64,000 nucleotides of DNA from Ligustrum vulgare (GCA_963555705.1 OY743176.1:58974040-59038039); one strand, 5' to 3'. Shown: positions 12,075-24,178, numbered from the stretch's first letter. Translations and numbers: made by a program. Notes: generated by a model not told the origin, from the letters alone.

Positions 12075-12984
12075 AATCTTTCTGTATCCATATACTTTGT
12101 GTATATATATTTTTTCTTCTCTTATTTGTTTCTAACCATTTGCTGTTTTAGGGAGCAAAATGATGTCTTGGACATCTCCCAACCACTTTTGCGCAATCAC
12201 AGTATGACAGCAAGGTGGAGAACGATGGATTGCTGCCATTTTGTGATCCAGTATGCTTGCTCAGTCCATTCCTCATACTTTAAACCGGGTCCATGTCGCA
12301 TTCTATCATCAAATGCGTCTTTTACTGATGGTGAACACGTGGGTTCATCTGGGCTGTTGATTCAGATCCTGACTTTTGGCATATATGTCTTCTACAGTCT
12401 CATTTTGAGAGAGGCGATTCATTTTTATGATTTCTGATACGAGAGCAAATACGCTCCTCCTTTCATCTTCATCTCCAACTTTCTGGTTATCTCTCTGTAG
12501 AGTATAGTGAGGGCTTTTACTCTAATAGGATAGAAAGATACATGTTGAGGATGCAATCCTCCTGATTGCGATATTTTGTATGGTTGGTATAGGTTCGATT
12601 CAGGAGGTTCTGTATTGTCATTTGGCTGTCGCTTGTAAACTGTGTTTTGTGTCAGTGGATTGAGCGTTAATCCTTGACGGATTGCTCATAGAGAGTAGGT
12701 GAAAATCGAACTTCCGGTCCCCAACTGGGACGAATCAATTCCCTGTGTTCTTTATTTTTGTGCTATTTATTCTCGTTAAGATCCTTCAAGTAGGAATTTA
12801 TTTCTAATTATACTATGTTTTTCCAGATAACATATAATTAATATAAATACTAATCCAAGTATGAAATTATATATATATATCTCTGATTACTCCAGATAGT
12901 ATAAAGAGTACTAGTCCAAGTAGAATTTGTTTCTAAATAATCAGATTTTTAAAGATAAATAGCAAAAGATGGATAATAATAATG

Positions 12985-13026
<42 letters not shown>

Positions 13027-13851
13027 CAAAATATTTGGTTTCTTTTAGTGACTGATTTGAGATATATATGAACGAAAATTTGAATTTTAAAACTCATTCA
13101 ATTTACATTATACAATAATTTTATTTTATTTAGTCTTCTTGAGCAGGTATGAGACAATAAACAAGAATGAATATCAGTTTGAGACAAAAACGAAATTGGA
13201 AAATAATTTTATCTCATTGAGTTAACGATGTGGCTTTCAGACAAATTTATTCACTTCTACTGTCGTTAAAGAACCAATTGCAATCCAATTTTATAGGTGT
13301 AATCGAGGACAGTGCAATTACTCTGAAATTATTTAGGAACATGAGAAAATTGCTAATATTTTCTGAATATAAAATTTAAGATCCTTTTTCATTATTGAAC
13401 TAACATATATATTATTTTTTTTGTATCAGATCTCAATTAGATAGTGAATCTCAATGTTTTAATACATGTATAAAATAAATTAATACATGGCAATTAAACT
13501 GTGGCAAAGAGCATTATGTATATCATATTCCCATAGTAATGTAAATTTCTACCTGCGAAAGATAGTCCGTGCCGGTCATGTGATTTTCGATGCCTGGGTC
13601 GAATGTCATAAATTACGCTCCCAAAAAGTTGTAGTATATATGTAAAGTTGTAGCCTGATTTTTGAGTTCTTTTTATTTTTATTTTAATTGTGCATAAGAG
13701 AAAATATGAGTTTTACAGAAAAAGAAAGAGAGGGGGAAAAAAAAGGCCCCCAATAATATTAGGCCCGAGTCTTGGGCCTCAGTTGCTTCATAGCAAAATC
13801 GAGCCTGAAGATAGTTATTAATACTCAATTTTATTTATTTATTTATTATTT
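12075..13851. other. Copia 3' tail and non-coding AT-rich DNA
   Basis: About 12221-12760 may be the 3' LTR of the copia remnant: it follows a PPT-like AAGGTGGAGA. Its boundaries are not provable because the 5' LTR is missing. A (AAT)n microsatellite lies at about 12968-13030. The remainder shows no coding motif on either strand. Confidence 0.4.
12968..13030. repeat. (AAT)n microsatellite
   Basis: A run of AAT/ATA trinucleotides with single interruptions (TGA, TAC). Confidence 0.9.
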
Positions 13852-14708
13852 TGTGTTAATTGTTTGAATGATCACTTAATTTAAGGGTATGTCTTGAATT
13901 TATCACTGGACTTTAAAGTATTGAGATTTGATCACTGAACTTTTGTAAACGTCTTCGACTAGTCATTGAACTTATTATTTAATTTTCTCAATAATCGCTG
14001 AACTATGTCTACGTTTTTTATTGGTCATTGATATTTAAAATGTCGAGTTTTGCTCACTAAACTTTGGTTTAATTGTTCCAACAATCACTGAACTTATGTA
14101 AATGTTGAGTTTTGATCACTAAACTTAACAAAATGGTGGACGTTAGTCACTTACTTAACCTTCGTAATAGAATTAACGACGTGGCAGAGAGAATATAAAT
14201 GAGGTGTTATGTGAACTTCAAACGATCAATCACGACACACCAAATTACAACGTAAGTAAGCCTTAAAAGGGTCATCGATTAGTCACTAAACTTTTAAATT
14301 TTCAGTTGTATACAACAAATCAAAAGTAAAAAATATTTTTAAAAATTTAGTAATCAATCGAAGACGTTCTTAAAAATTTTACTTAACAAGTTGGTGTGTC
14401 ATGATTGGTCGGTTGAAGTTGATGGACATTCTGTCTGTCACGTCGTTAATTCTGTTACAAAAGTTAAGTCAATGACTAATGTCAACCATTTTGATAAGTT
14501 TAGTAATCAAAACTCGACATCTACATTAATTCAGTGATTATTGGGATAATTAACCTAAAGTTTAGTGATCGAAATTCGACATTTGAAAGTTTAGTAACTA
14601 GTTGGAGACGTTTACATAAATTCAGTGATCAAATCTCGACACTTTAAAGTTCAGTGATCAATTTAAAACACACCCCTAAATCCAAAGATCATTCAAACAA
14701 TTAACTCA
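13852..14708. mobile_element. Foldback (long inverted repeat) element, about 857 bp
   Basis: The left end TGTGTTAATTGTTTGAATG (13852) and the right end are inverted copies (TGAGTTAATTGTTTGAATG on the minus strand, ending at 14708). The similarity continues inward for about 400 bp on each side, with shared landmarks such as TTTGATCACTGAA, ATTAACGACGTG and GACACACCAA, leaving only a short centre near 14305-14330. Arms are diverged by point changes and small gaps. GATCACTGAACT-like words recur within each arm. There is no open frame, and the T/A-rich flanks prevent a sure target duplication. It fits a non-autonomous DNA transposon of foldback type. Confidence 0.75.
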
Positions 14709-16700
14709 TTTTTTTTATTAGAATGATGAAGATGTCATCTACAGTAGTTTGAAGGCCAACGCTTGCAATAAATGTTTAGAAGTAATTCTTGGTAGGCTAA
14801 TCATTGTGCTTAAACACCTTTATTTCAAGCTTTTGCCTTCAAATTGCTTTCGTAACCGACACCTTCATCTTGTTACGAGAGAAATTAGAGGACGTATTAG
14901 CAGAGTCTTCCTCGATTCTTCTACTTGTACAATATACGTAACAATATGGATGACAATTTTGAAGTAAAAGTCTGAAATACCCTTAAACTGACAGGATATT
15001 ACCCGCTACCCCTACTGTATTCTTCAACTGCACAGAGCAAGGAAACTAGGGCTTGAGCAAACGAAAATCAGCCTTCAACCTCATCCTTTCGAAAATCACC
15101 TTTTAGCCTCAACGTCGTTCATCGTGGACTGTCGTCAGCTTCATCCCCATCTACTCGAAACACCGTTCATTCTGGGCTGTTGAAGAACGCAGTGAACCTC
15201 TATCACATTTGGGAGAAATTGTTTTGCCTCTCGATTTCATCTTGGGTTTGTAATTTTCGTTTCGTTAAAATGTAATTTTCTTGATCATTTCACTATCAAT
15301 AGAAGGTGTGATGGTAACTAAAAAAAGTTAGAAAGATTCTTCATCACACTGGTATACTTAAAGAACCGAACCATGTTATGAAATTCTTAAATTCTAATTT
15401 CTCTCCGTGATTCGCTAATGGCTCCTTCAATTTCTCTATAATTGGCTTATGGCTCCTTCAATTCTATATTTCTAATTTTTCTCTCTGCACAAAATTTAGT
15501 GTGATGATTGGGAGAGTTCGCCACTGTTGATTTTTCACCTTCGACATTGCTGGTTGGCTCTATTTGATTAGGCAATACCCTTTTCCAATGACTAATATTT
15601 TATCTTCAGTAATGGCTACCGTAGTATACTTTTTCACCACCGACATTGTTGGTTTCCAGTGCAGTAACAAGGTGGTCCGTCGTCAGAAAATTTTGAGAGG
15701 AATGACAGAGACCGTTAAATGTTGTCTTCTAGCAAACCCAAAAAAATGTCTGTCACCTCCGTTGGAATTATATATGTCCATAGGGTATAATTCATACATT
15801 AGAAAGAAAATATTATTTGATTGTATTAATATGAAGTTGCGTTTGTCTACGGATCGATTTGATATTACAAATTTAGTGTTTAAGTTGTTAAACACAGAAA
15901 GATTCAATTTGTGATTCGATCTAAAATTAACGTTCACAATCAATAAATAAATATGGACAATTTATTTTGAAAAGATCGTCTCGATTTTATTAAAGTTTAT
16001 CTTTGACTTTGGTAATAAAATTGAGAGTACGTTTGGAACATATTGAAAGGGACCACGTGAAATTAATTTGTGACATTGACCATACAAATTTAATTTCACT
16101 AGATTATCGTACGTGTGACCTTAATCCTGACCGGATAATGAATTTCGATTACTAACTTGAAGTTCTTTGAGGTATCAATGGGTGAGATCAAATTGCTGAT
16201 CAATATCTCGGTACTTTAGGAATTAAAGTAAACTAACGAGGAACATATATTCGTATTATGGAATCCGTCACCTTTTAGGTATGATCATAATCTCACTGAT
16301 TCTTCTAGTGGACAGTTGAATCTGAGCTTAGTAATTTGACAGTGACTGTTGAATTCTGTGATGTGATCACATCGAATTGTCCGATAGAAGATGAGAGTTG
16401 AGAGTTTATGAATATTCAGAGAAGGGCATTTTGATCATTTTAACTTGCTTCGAATATTCGAGTTGACCGACGGGGGTAACATGTAAGAAGGATAAGTCAG
16501 AGGATATAATTATTGATTAATAGTTTCAGTAATTTCAATTTCACTAAGAGTGCAATCTCATTCTTTTAGTGGAATTAAATGTGATTAATAAATTAATTTT
16601 GACTGATCAAGAATTGATCGGGTCATAATTAATTTATGGGCCCTTCACAAAAATATTCTACTTTTAGGGATCAAACTGAAATTTACTTACATTTTATAAA
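14709..16700. other. Non-coding stretch, no gene recognised
   Basis: Open frames here (14749-14967, 15564-15914) show no family motif and have no support. About 15940-16640 has the look of retroelement LTR/leader sequence, but no termini or duplications can be defined. No RNA gene was seen. Confidence 0.3.
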
Positions 16701-16739
16701 ACTTGAAAATTACTTAAAATAAAATCTTAAAAACTGAAA

Positions 16740-17050
16740 AATACTTATGATACTTTTTAAATATGTTAGTATAACAGTATGATACTTATGATTATATTGA
16801 TATCACATTATGATACTTGTGATACTTTTCATTTTTTTTAGTATCATAATGTGATATTTATGATACTTTTAATTTTTTTCTTGTATTATAGCTTGATACT
16901 TAACAAATTTTTATGATACTTTGTTTCCGACATAAAATCAAACACTTTTCATACACTTTTTTTTAGTATCACAACTTGATACTTTATAAATTTTTATGAT
17001 AATTTATCTCAGACATAAAATCAAACACTTTTCATACACTATTCCATACT
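16740..17050. repeat. GATAC-rich interspersed repeat, copy 1
   Basis: Many irregular repeats of TGATACTT, AGTATCAT and similar words, plus a repeated ACATAAAATCAAACACTTTTCATACACT (16931 and 17013). A similar GATAC-rich block is at 38450-38720. Confidence 0.6.
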
Positions 17051-17119
17051 ACATTTCTAGTCATAATCCAAAAAAAAAAAAATCCCAGCAAATTCTACCT
17101 CTTATTTTAAAAAAAAAAA

Positions 17120-17770
17120 TTTAAGTTCACGAAATTGCAATCACATTCTACCACTGTCAGTATTCTCTCTCTCTCACTACTGATTTTGAGATCCATATAT
17201 GAAGATGAAGATCAAGTGTCAACAAAGCTTGCACACACCATTTCTGTTCTTTCCCCTCATAGAATTGGTGGCATTCATGCTCAGAAATTCGCGCACAGAA
17301 GCTTCATAATCGACAAAGGCCAGTCCGGTAGCATTGGTGGCACTGGAGCTGGATGGGTCAAAATAACAGAAACTATTTGAATCATTGCTGCTCGAAAATT
17401 CACACAGAAAAGAAGCTTCATCATTGAAAGAGGCTATATCGTTCCAATTTTCAAATGCAGATGCTTGCTTCTTATTTTCAGATGCAGGTTCTTCCTTCTG
17501 ATTTTCTTCAACATCAGTTAGATACAAGGTCGGTGGTGCTGGGCTGTGGCTCTGTGGGGGTGGGGGTGGGGTGAGGTGGTGTGGGGTTCATCGGTGGTTG
17601 ATGTGGGTGGCGGTGGTAGTGGTTCGGTGGTTATTGTGCGTTGGCACTAGTTGGGGGAAGAAGAAAAAATCGTGATTAGCCATGAAGTATTTTTCAAAAT
17701 TTTATTTTTGAGTAGTAAAAATCATTTTTGTCAACTAAATTAAGTAATATGTGCAATTATCCCTTAATTT
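17120..17770. repeat. GTGG-rich non-coding block ending in GCAATTATCCC
   Basis: Contains Ser/Asn/Glu-type chance frames and a G-rich run (about 17535-17645) of GGTGG repeats. It ends at about 17765 with TGCAATTATCCC, the reverse complement of the GGGATAATTRCA that starts the related block at 38280. It may be one copy of an undefined transposable element together with 16740-17050. Confidence 0.35.
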
Positions 17771-17789
17771 ATTGGAGCATAGTTTAATT

Positions 17790-18298
17790 GTGTCCGATTA
17801 GGTTCCCCGGTGGCTTCACTATAATGGGTTTATACAGGCTTATTACCTGTATTAGGCTGTACAGAAATGAGCCTGAGTTATGGTATTAGGCCTGGTAGGG
17901 TTTTGGATTGTAAAGAGGTTACAAATAGTCTCCTAAGACTATTTTTTTGACCTAGTTGGCAAAGTGGTGAGACACTAAAGTGTGTAGTGTGTGTTGTCTC
18001 TTTACAAAGCAAACCCTAATCCTAGTGTAACCTAGATCTAAAGAAAGGTGACCACACACCTGCACAACTGCCATTGGAGAACACCGGGGAAAGCTTGCGA
18101 GTTTGAAACTTTGGTGGAATCAAAAAGTAGTGGAAAAGAGATTATTGTAAAGCACGCTATGAGGATAATATTTCTTTCATTTTTATGTGCACAAAATATT
18201 TATTCTAAGTTAAATACATATAACAAAAAATCCTATAATGGGATGATCTAGTCACAAGAAATCAATTTTTGTGTGTAGAACAACCCGAGTTCCCAACA
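17790..18298 (+). mobile_element. Probable LTR of a non-coding retroelement
   Basis: A stretch ending in CCCAACA at 18298 is directly followed by a copia-type primer-binding site (CGGTATCAGAGC, 18301-18312), which marks the end of a 5' LTR. The start at about 17790 (TGTCCGATTAGG) is a guess from the TG rule. I could not find a matching 3' LTR downstream of 24937, so it may be truncated or diverged. Confidence 0.55.
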
Positions 18299-18300
18299 AT

Positions 18301-18312
18301 CGGTATCAGAGC
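18301..18312 (+). other. Primer-binding site (initiator Met tRNA type)
   Basis: CGGTATCAGAGC differs by one base from TGGTATCAGAGC, complementary to the plant initiator tRNA-Met 3' end, and sits two bases after an LTR-like CCCAACA. Confidence 0.7.
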
Positions 18313-18904
18313 GTCAAGTTTTTGATATTGTTTTGTGTATTTAGGAATAAATAAATTTTGTTATGCATGTGTTAGTGGAGCAGTGTAGGTTTTATGTGAT
18401 TTGATTTGTTATTGGTTGAATGATATTTTATTGAACTGATTTATGGCCTTAGATTATTGGTTGTAAATCATGCATTTGTTTTATCGAGTCTTGTAATAAA
18501 TGGGGTGGATTACGACTTCATGTTTCCCCTTTGATTTTAATTTACTGCAATATAGAATTAGATTTTTTTTTTTTCAATTGTTGTTGTAATTAAAATCTGG
18601 AGACTATTTCATCACTGCCCGGAATTTGGAGGACCATTGATGCAATTTCAGAATATGGACTAAACTTCATCATCTCCATAGAAGAAGGACATGTAATACA
18701 ATATCGCAAACAAATTGGGAAAATCGGCTGGGACACGTTGCAGTCGAGACGGTTGATGGCGCTGCCGTCCCGTCGAGATTGCTGTAGTGACGGGACCAGC
18801 GGCGGCTGCAAATGAGGAGCGCGACATTGTGGGTGTGCAGTCGCTATACGCTAGCGTGACGGTTCTTTAACCTTCATCGATGCGCGACCGTGGCTACATG
18901 ATGG
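18313..18904 (+). other. Non-coding leader of the host retroelement
   Basis: Sequence between the primer site and the nested copia insertion. No gag frame is present. Its continuation is at 24937 after removal of the nested element and one GATGG. Confidence 0.45.
18900..18904. repeat. Target-site duplication GATGG, left copy
   Basis: GATGG directly precedes the LTR at 18905 and is repeated at 24932-24936. Confidence 0.95.
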
Positions 18905-19660
18905 TGTTGAGAAATTTCCTTTCTCAAATATATGCTATAACGAAGTTAACACAAACTTGAAACAAAGAATCAAGAAGAAATCAAAAAATTGCAAAATGAC
19001 TTGAATCGCAAAGAATGCTGTCCTAAAAGCAAAATTTGCGCCCTCTCGGAATGAGAATGCTAAAGGGCCTCCAAGTAAATTGCTTTAGCGGATTTCAAGC
19101 CTCAAACCAAGTATCAAATAGCACAATTGATAAACTTGGAGAATAGGAACAAGAAGAACAAATTTGAAGATTCTAAGTATAAAATTTAAGACTTTGGATG
19201 ATAATCACTATTGAATGTTTGATAATCAAAAGGTTATTCAAAACCATGAATTCTATACCTATTTATAGAATTCTATCATCCCAAATCGTTGTTCATGCAA
19301 CTCTTCACGAAAGAGTGCCAAAAATAGTTGAAAATGTGCATGAGAAATTCTGAAGAAATTTCTCCAACGGTCAAATTTTTATACCACATCGCGCGATCGC
19401 GTGATAAGAGGCTCGGGCGATGCCTCGAAAAAATATGCAGTGACCATTATCACTTAACCACGCGATCGCCGGACCATCAACCACGCGATCACGTGGTTCT
19501 TCATTTTTGTCGGACCTTCAGGTCCGGTCCGGATCATTTGGTCCGTCCAGTTTTTATTTGGTCCGGTTTTTCACTTCTTGGACCGGTTCCTTATATTTTA
19601 GACCGGTTCTTGCACCATTTCAACTATATATTTATATATTTGAACAACATTTTCATAACA
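18905..19660 (-). repeat. 3' LTR of the copia element (756 bp)
   Basis: Begins TGTTGAGAAA and ends TTTTCATAACA on the + strand. It contains palindromic CGCGATCGCG-type words (19385-19500) and repeated GGTCCGGT/ACCGGTTC words (19515-19610). It is paired with 24179-24931. Confidence 0.95.
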
Positions 19661-19670
19661 ATCCCCCACT
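19661..19670 (-). other. Polypurine tract
   Basis: AGTGGGGGAT on the minus strand directly precedes the 3' LTR; this is the expected primer for plus-strand DNA synthesis. Confidence 0.85.
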
Positions 19671-20219
19671 TGTTCAAATATATGAACTCTACTTAGAATC
19701 ATAACGATGTCACGCATAAAATAAAGTATCTTTCGATTTTAACCTTATATTAGTGCTAATATTGCAAAGTAATATCTAGATCCCAGGGAGCCTTGGCTTT
19801 GAACCAGTTATCCCTTATGATATTACCGGCGATATCGCACACGTGAACATTCTTGCTCAATATGTTCCACACAATTTACTTTAGCGCGTTAATGGCCTTG
19901 CGCCCATCCGAGTTCATGAACTTTTCAGAAAGTAACTCCAAAACTTTCCTTGAAGCGGCACCACTTCTAAGTTCATATAGGAGAAATTCTTACAGTGTCT
20001 TGGTAACTTTTAAAGACACTTGTACTAAGTACTGAATTTCTTTAAGATTTGTTCAGCCCTCCAAACAGTTACCCCAGCACTTATATCCTTAGGATAGGAC
20101 CTTAAAAAATAATTTCTAAGTGCTATAACAATTCACTTATCGAATGACTTGTTATTACCCTTTGAACCCGTGAATTACTCATTTCGTAATGATAGGTAGG
20201 GTTGCCGTCATTGGTGAAT
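19671..20219 (-). other. Non-coding 3' segment of the copia element
   Basis: Lies between the stop of the polyprotein (20220) and the polypurine tract. No motif is seen; the open frame at 19853-20035 is on the other strand and unsupported. Confidence 0.6.
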
Positions 20220-22310
20220 TTATAATAGGAGTTTTAGCCCCATCCTACTAGATGTTTGTCTTACCAACTCTTTGGTAAGTGGTTTTGTGAATGGATCAGC
20301 CAAGTTTTCACTTGACCTCACATAGGTAAGTGATATATCCTTTATTAATTTTCTTATGTAATCATGTCTAAGACTCATATGTCTTGACTTTCCGTTGTAG
20401 ACTTCATTATAAGCCCTTGCTAGAGTAGCTTGACTATCGCATAGTATAGATATTGAAGATTCATTCTTCGTATCTAGTGGAACTTCATAAAGAAGATCCT
20501 TAAGCCACTCTGCTTCCTTTCCAGTTTCGGCTAATGCAACAAACTTGGATTCCATAGTGGAATGTGTTATCATTGTTTGTTTCTTTGATCTCCAAGAAAC
20601 AGCACCACCTCCAAGTGTAAACAACCATCCCGAGGTTGATTTATTTTCTCCAGCATTTGATATCCAACTTGCATCGGTATATCCTTCTAATATAGCTGGA
20701 AATTTGGAATATTGAATTCCAAGATTTTTAGTTCTCTTTAGATAACCAAGAACTCTTCCAATCGCTTTCCAATGTTCAACACTTGGATTGCAAGTAAACC
20801 TACTAAGTTTACTCACAGCAAATGCAATATCCAGTCTTGTGCATTGAACTGCATACATTAGACTCCCAATTGCACTCGCATATTCGAGTTGTCCAATAGC
20901 CCTTTCAACATTCTTTACAAGTTTAATACTTGAATCAAATGGAGTATTTGCCTCTTTAATGTTCAAATGTTTGAACTTTTCAATCACATTCTCTATATAA
21001 TGTGATTGGGTTAATGCATACCCCAACTCATTCTTGACCACTTTTATACCCAATATGGTATCCACTTGACCAAGATCTTTCATTTTGAATGTTGACGATA
21101 GAAACCTCTTTGTTTCTTTTATGCCATTCATGTGATTACTTATAATCAACATGTCATCCACATACAAACACACAAATGTAACAAGTTTATCACAATTTTT
21201 GATATATAAACATTTATCTACCACATTGTGTGAAAAACCAAAAGACATAATTGCATTATCAAATTTCTCATGCCAATTTTTAGGAGCTTGTTTTAAACCA
21301 TATAGCGATTTAATAAGTTTACAAACTTTATTTTCATTACCCGGAAGAACAAAACCTTCCGGTTGTTCCATGTAAACTTCTTCATCTAGTTCTGCATTTA
21401 AAAATGCAGTCTTCACATCCATTTGATACACATGTAAATCAAATATAGACGATAGTGCAAATAGTATTCTAATAGTAGTGAACCTAGCCACCGGTGCATA
21501 AGTGTCAAAATAATCAATTCCTTCATTTTGTCGAAAACCTTTAGCAACTAATCTTGCTTTATAGGTTTTGATCGAACCATCGGTACTGTATTTCCTTCGA
21601 AATACCCACTTGCAACCAATGGCTTTTGATCCAGCCGGTAAATCAACAATCTTCCAAGTATTGTTGGACGTTATAGAATCTATTTCATCATTGATAGCAT
21701 CCTTCCAAAATGTGTTATCTCTAGAAGTCATTGCTTCTTTATAGGTTTTAGGATCACTATCAATTTGAAGAACATATGGAATTGTTCTTACTATATCTTC
21801 CTTACTTGCTTCAACCAAGTAAAAGGAGATTCTTTGAGAATCAATCTCATCGTGTCCTAATACCTTTTCTTTACGAGATCTCTTGCTTCTTCGCGGTTCA
21901 CTAGTCTCAATTACATCTTGGGTAGATGTTTCTAGTGATTTAGAAGCCGTAAATTCATTTTGAATTTCTATTGAATTTTGAGGAATATCATCAACGCTTA
22001 ATGAATTCTCAAAAAATTCCACATCTCGTGATTCTATAATCACATTGGATATTAGATCAAGTAGCCTATATGCTTTACTATTTATAACATATCCAACAAA
22101 GGCACTCTTGATCCCTCTTGGTCCTAGTTTTGTCCTACTAGGATTGGTGTTTTTATAATAAGCCAAACACCCCCACACTTTAAAATACCCAATGTTGGGC
22201 TTCCGACCTTTCCACAATTCATAAGGTGAAACTTTAAGTTTCTTAGAAGGAATTCTATTATGTATATGACACGCGGTAAATAATGCCTCACCCCATAAGT
22301 AATTAGGCAA
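20220..22310 (-). pseudogene. copia integrase C-terminus, RT and RNase H
   Basis: A 696-codon frame. It starts with LPNYLWGEALFTACHIHNR (integrase C-terminal part) and the YELWKGRKP block. RT carries CKWVFRRKYSTDG, VYQMDVKTAFLN, YGLKQAPKNWHEKF and catalytic YVDD (FVCLYVDDMLIIS). RNase H has GYTDASW (Asp), HSTMESKFVALAE (Glu), LCDSQATLA (Asp) and RHDYIRKLI. It ends with the usual ENLADPFTKPL tail. The Met at 22310 is not a real start: this is the continuation of the frame ending at 22322, displaced by a one-base loss near 22330. Apart from that it is intact, so the element decayed recently compared with its neighbours. Confidence 0.9.
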
Positions 22311-22321
22311 TTTAGACCTTG

Positions 22322-23831
22322 TTAGCTATCATTTATCATCTCAACTAAGGTTCTATTTTTCCTTTCCGCTAAGCCATTTTGTTTCGGTGTTCTAGGTGCA
22401 CTACATTGGTGTAAAATACCATGTTCTTCACAAAAGATATCAAATTCTTTAGAAAAGTATTCACCACCTCTATCACTTCTAAGAATTTTAATCCTTTTAT
22501 CATTTTGATTTTCTACTTCACTTTTATATGCTTTAAACATATGAAAAGCCTTATTTTTATGTTTCATTAGATAAACATAACAAAATCTAGAATAATCATC
22601 AATGAAAGTGATAAAATATTTATTACCACCCCTAGTTAACATGCCATTAAGTTCACAAATGTCGGTATGAACTAAATCAAGAATATTAGATGATCTATCT
22701 ACACTTTGAAAATGTTTTTTAATCATTTTGGACTTAGTACAAATTTCACATTTTTTATTCTTTGTAAAATCACAAGATAGCATGTCATATCTAATCATTC
22801 TATGCAAAGTAGAATATCCAACATGTCCTAATCTATCATGCCATAAATCTAAAGAACACACAAAGTAAGAAGAATTTATTTTATTAATTGCATTTTCAAT
22901 AGTACACAATTTGACCATTCCATTAGTGGAATAGCCTTTACCAACAAAGAAACCATTTCGGGATAATACAAGTTTTCCCGACTCAAAAATACATTTCACG
23001 CCCGGTTTTCCCAACAAATCACCACTTACAAGGTTTCTATTCATATCCGGCACATGTAAAACATTTGTAAAAGTTACCACCTTTCCGGATGTGAATTGAA
23101 GATCAACATTCCCTTTGCCTATGACTTTCGAACAATTTTCATTTCCCATTTGAATTTGTTGATCATTATCAATCTCTTGATAGGTCTTGTATAGGGATTT
23201 GTCATAGCAAACATGAACGGTGGCGCAAGTATCATACCACCATCCCGGAATTTTTCCTTTGACATAATTTACTTCGCTTATAGTAGCAATAATTTCATTC
23301 TTGTCAATGGAATTAACCTTGCCTCCAAAATTGCTTTGTTTTTTATGTCGGCAATCTTTCGCAAAGTGGCCGAATTTTCCACATACAAAGCATTCTCCCT
23401 TGGGCTTCTTTTTGAATTTGTTGTTGTTGTTGCTAGTAAACTTTCTCTTGTTTACTTTGGTCACTTTGTTGTTCTCCAAGGCATTGACTTTAGAAGTGCC
23501 AACATGGGAATTCTCAATCTCATCTCTTGCCCTCGACTCTTCCTCAATTCGGAGATGTTTTTGAATTTGCTCCATCGAAAAGTCTACGGAGTTGTGAATG
23601 ATTTTCTTCCTATATCCTCTCCAAGTAGAAGACAATTTTGCAATAATTGCTCCTACTTGAAATGATTCCGAAAGTTCTATCTTCACCGCTTTTAATTTAT
23701 TGACAATCACTTGCAATTCATGAACTTGGGATAATAGGGGAATATTTTCCAAAAAATTAAAATCGAAGTATCTTGTTATAAGGAATTTTGTAGTTCCTTC
23801 ATCTTCGGCCTTGTACTTGTTCTCAAGTGCA
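22322..23831 (-). pseudogene. copia gag tail, protease and integrase core
   Basis: After the gag stop this frame continues with gag (VNKLKAVKIELSESFQVGAI), a CCHC knuckle (CFVCGKFGHFAKDC), and the protease site WWYDTCATVHVC. Copia proteases normally have D-T/S-G here; the Gly is replaced by Cys, so the enzyme is probably inactive. Pre-integrase LWHDRLGHVG and the integrase core follow (HTDICE with Asp, LRSDRGGEY with Asp, TPKQNGLAERKNR with Glu). It ends in LVEMIND then a stop at 22322. Comparison with related integrases suggests one T was lost (GATATGCT to GATAGCT), which shifts the frame into 22310-20220. Confidence 0.88.
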
Positions 23832-23833
23832 TT

Positions 23834-24157
23834 TCATATCTCTTTTGCAGATTTAGTGTTGGTGTACAAGTCGTAGAGACGATCCGAAAGTGCATTCAAG
23901 ATATGACCACGACAAATAAGTTCGTCTTCTTCTCGCTTCTTTCGATCAATCCTTGCTTGTTCGGTATCTTTATCGGAAGGTTCGGGCAAGTCTTCCAAAT
24001 TGGGATCAAGGATGTAGAAGATTTTCAGCGCCGTTAATAGGAACTTAATTTTGAATTGCCACCTTGTGAAGTTGGTACCATCAAAACGATCCAAGCGAAC
24101 TAAATCTTGATTCATCAACTTGATTGTAGCCATGTTTGTGTCTCCTTCGGTTGCCAT
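23834..24157 (-). pseudogene. copia gag N-terminal part
   Basis: 107 codons from ATG at 24157 (MATEGDTNMATIKLM) through LDRFDGTNFTRWQFKIKFLL and DELICRGHILNALSDRLYD, typical copia gag. It ends ..KSAKEI then TGA at 23834, where related proteins have a Trp (IWNALE). It is therefore a nonsense change, and the same frame continues beyond. Only 21 bases separate this ATG from the LTR. Confidence 0.88.
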
Positions 24158-24178
24158 CGCAAAATTTCGCTTTTAGAT

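Larger units (their letters stand above)
5945..12230 (+). mobile_element. Ty1/copia retrotransposon remnant, split by a solo LTR
   Basis: Plus-strand order is gag, zinc knuckle, protease, integrase, RT and RNase H, which is the copia order. It starts in mid-gag at 5945 with no 5' LTR. The reading is broken by a 35-bp tandem duplication (6966-7035), Trp-to-stop changes at about 7479 and 8236, and the 2.4-kb LTR insertion at 8503-10908. RNase H ends at 12074. A purine-rich AAGGTGGAGA near 12211-12220 resembles a copia polypurine tract, so the 3' LTR would begin just after it. I could not define that LTR's end. Confidence 0.85.

Noticed and set aside
15564..15914. 116-codon frame MIRQYPFPMTNILSS...
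   Set aside because: No recognised motif, AT-driven composition, no splice or neighbour support.
19328..19704. Open frames 19328-19696 and 24668-25039, nearly identical to each other
   Set aside because: They are within the two LTRs of the same copia element, so the similarity is LTR identity, not a gene family.
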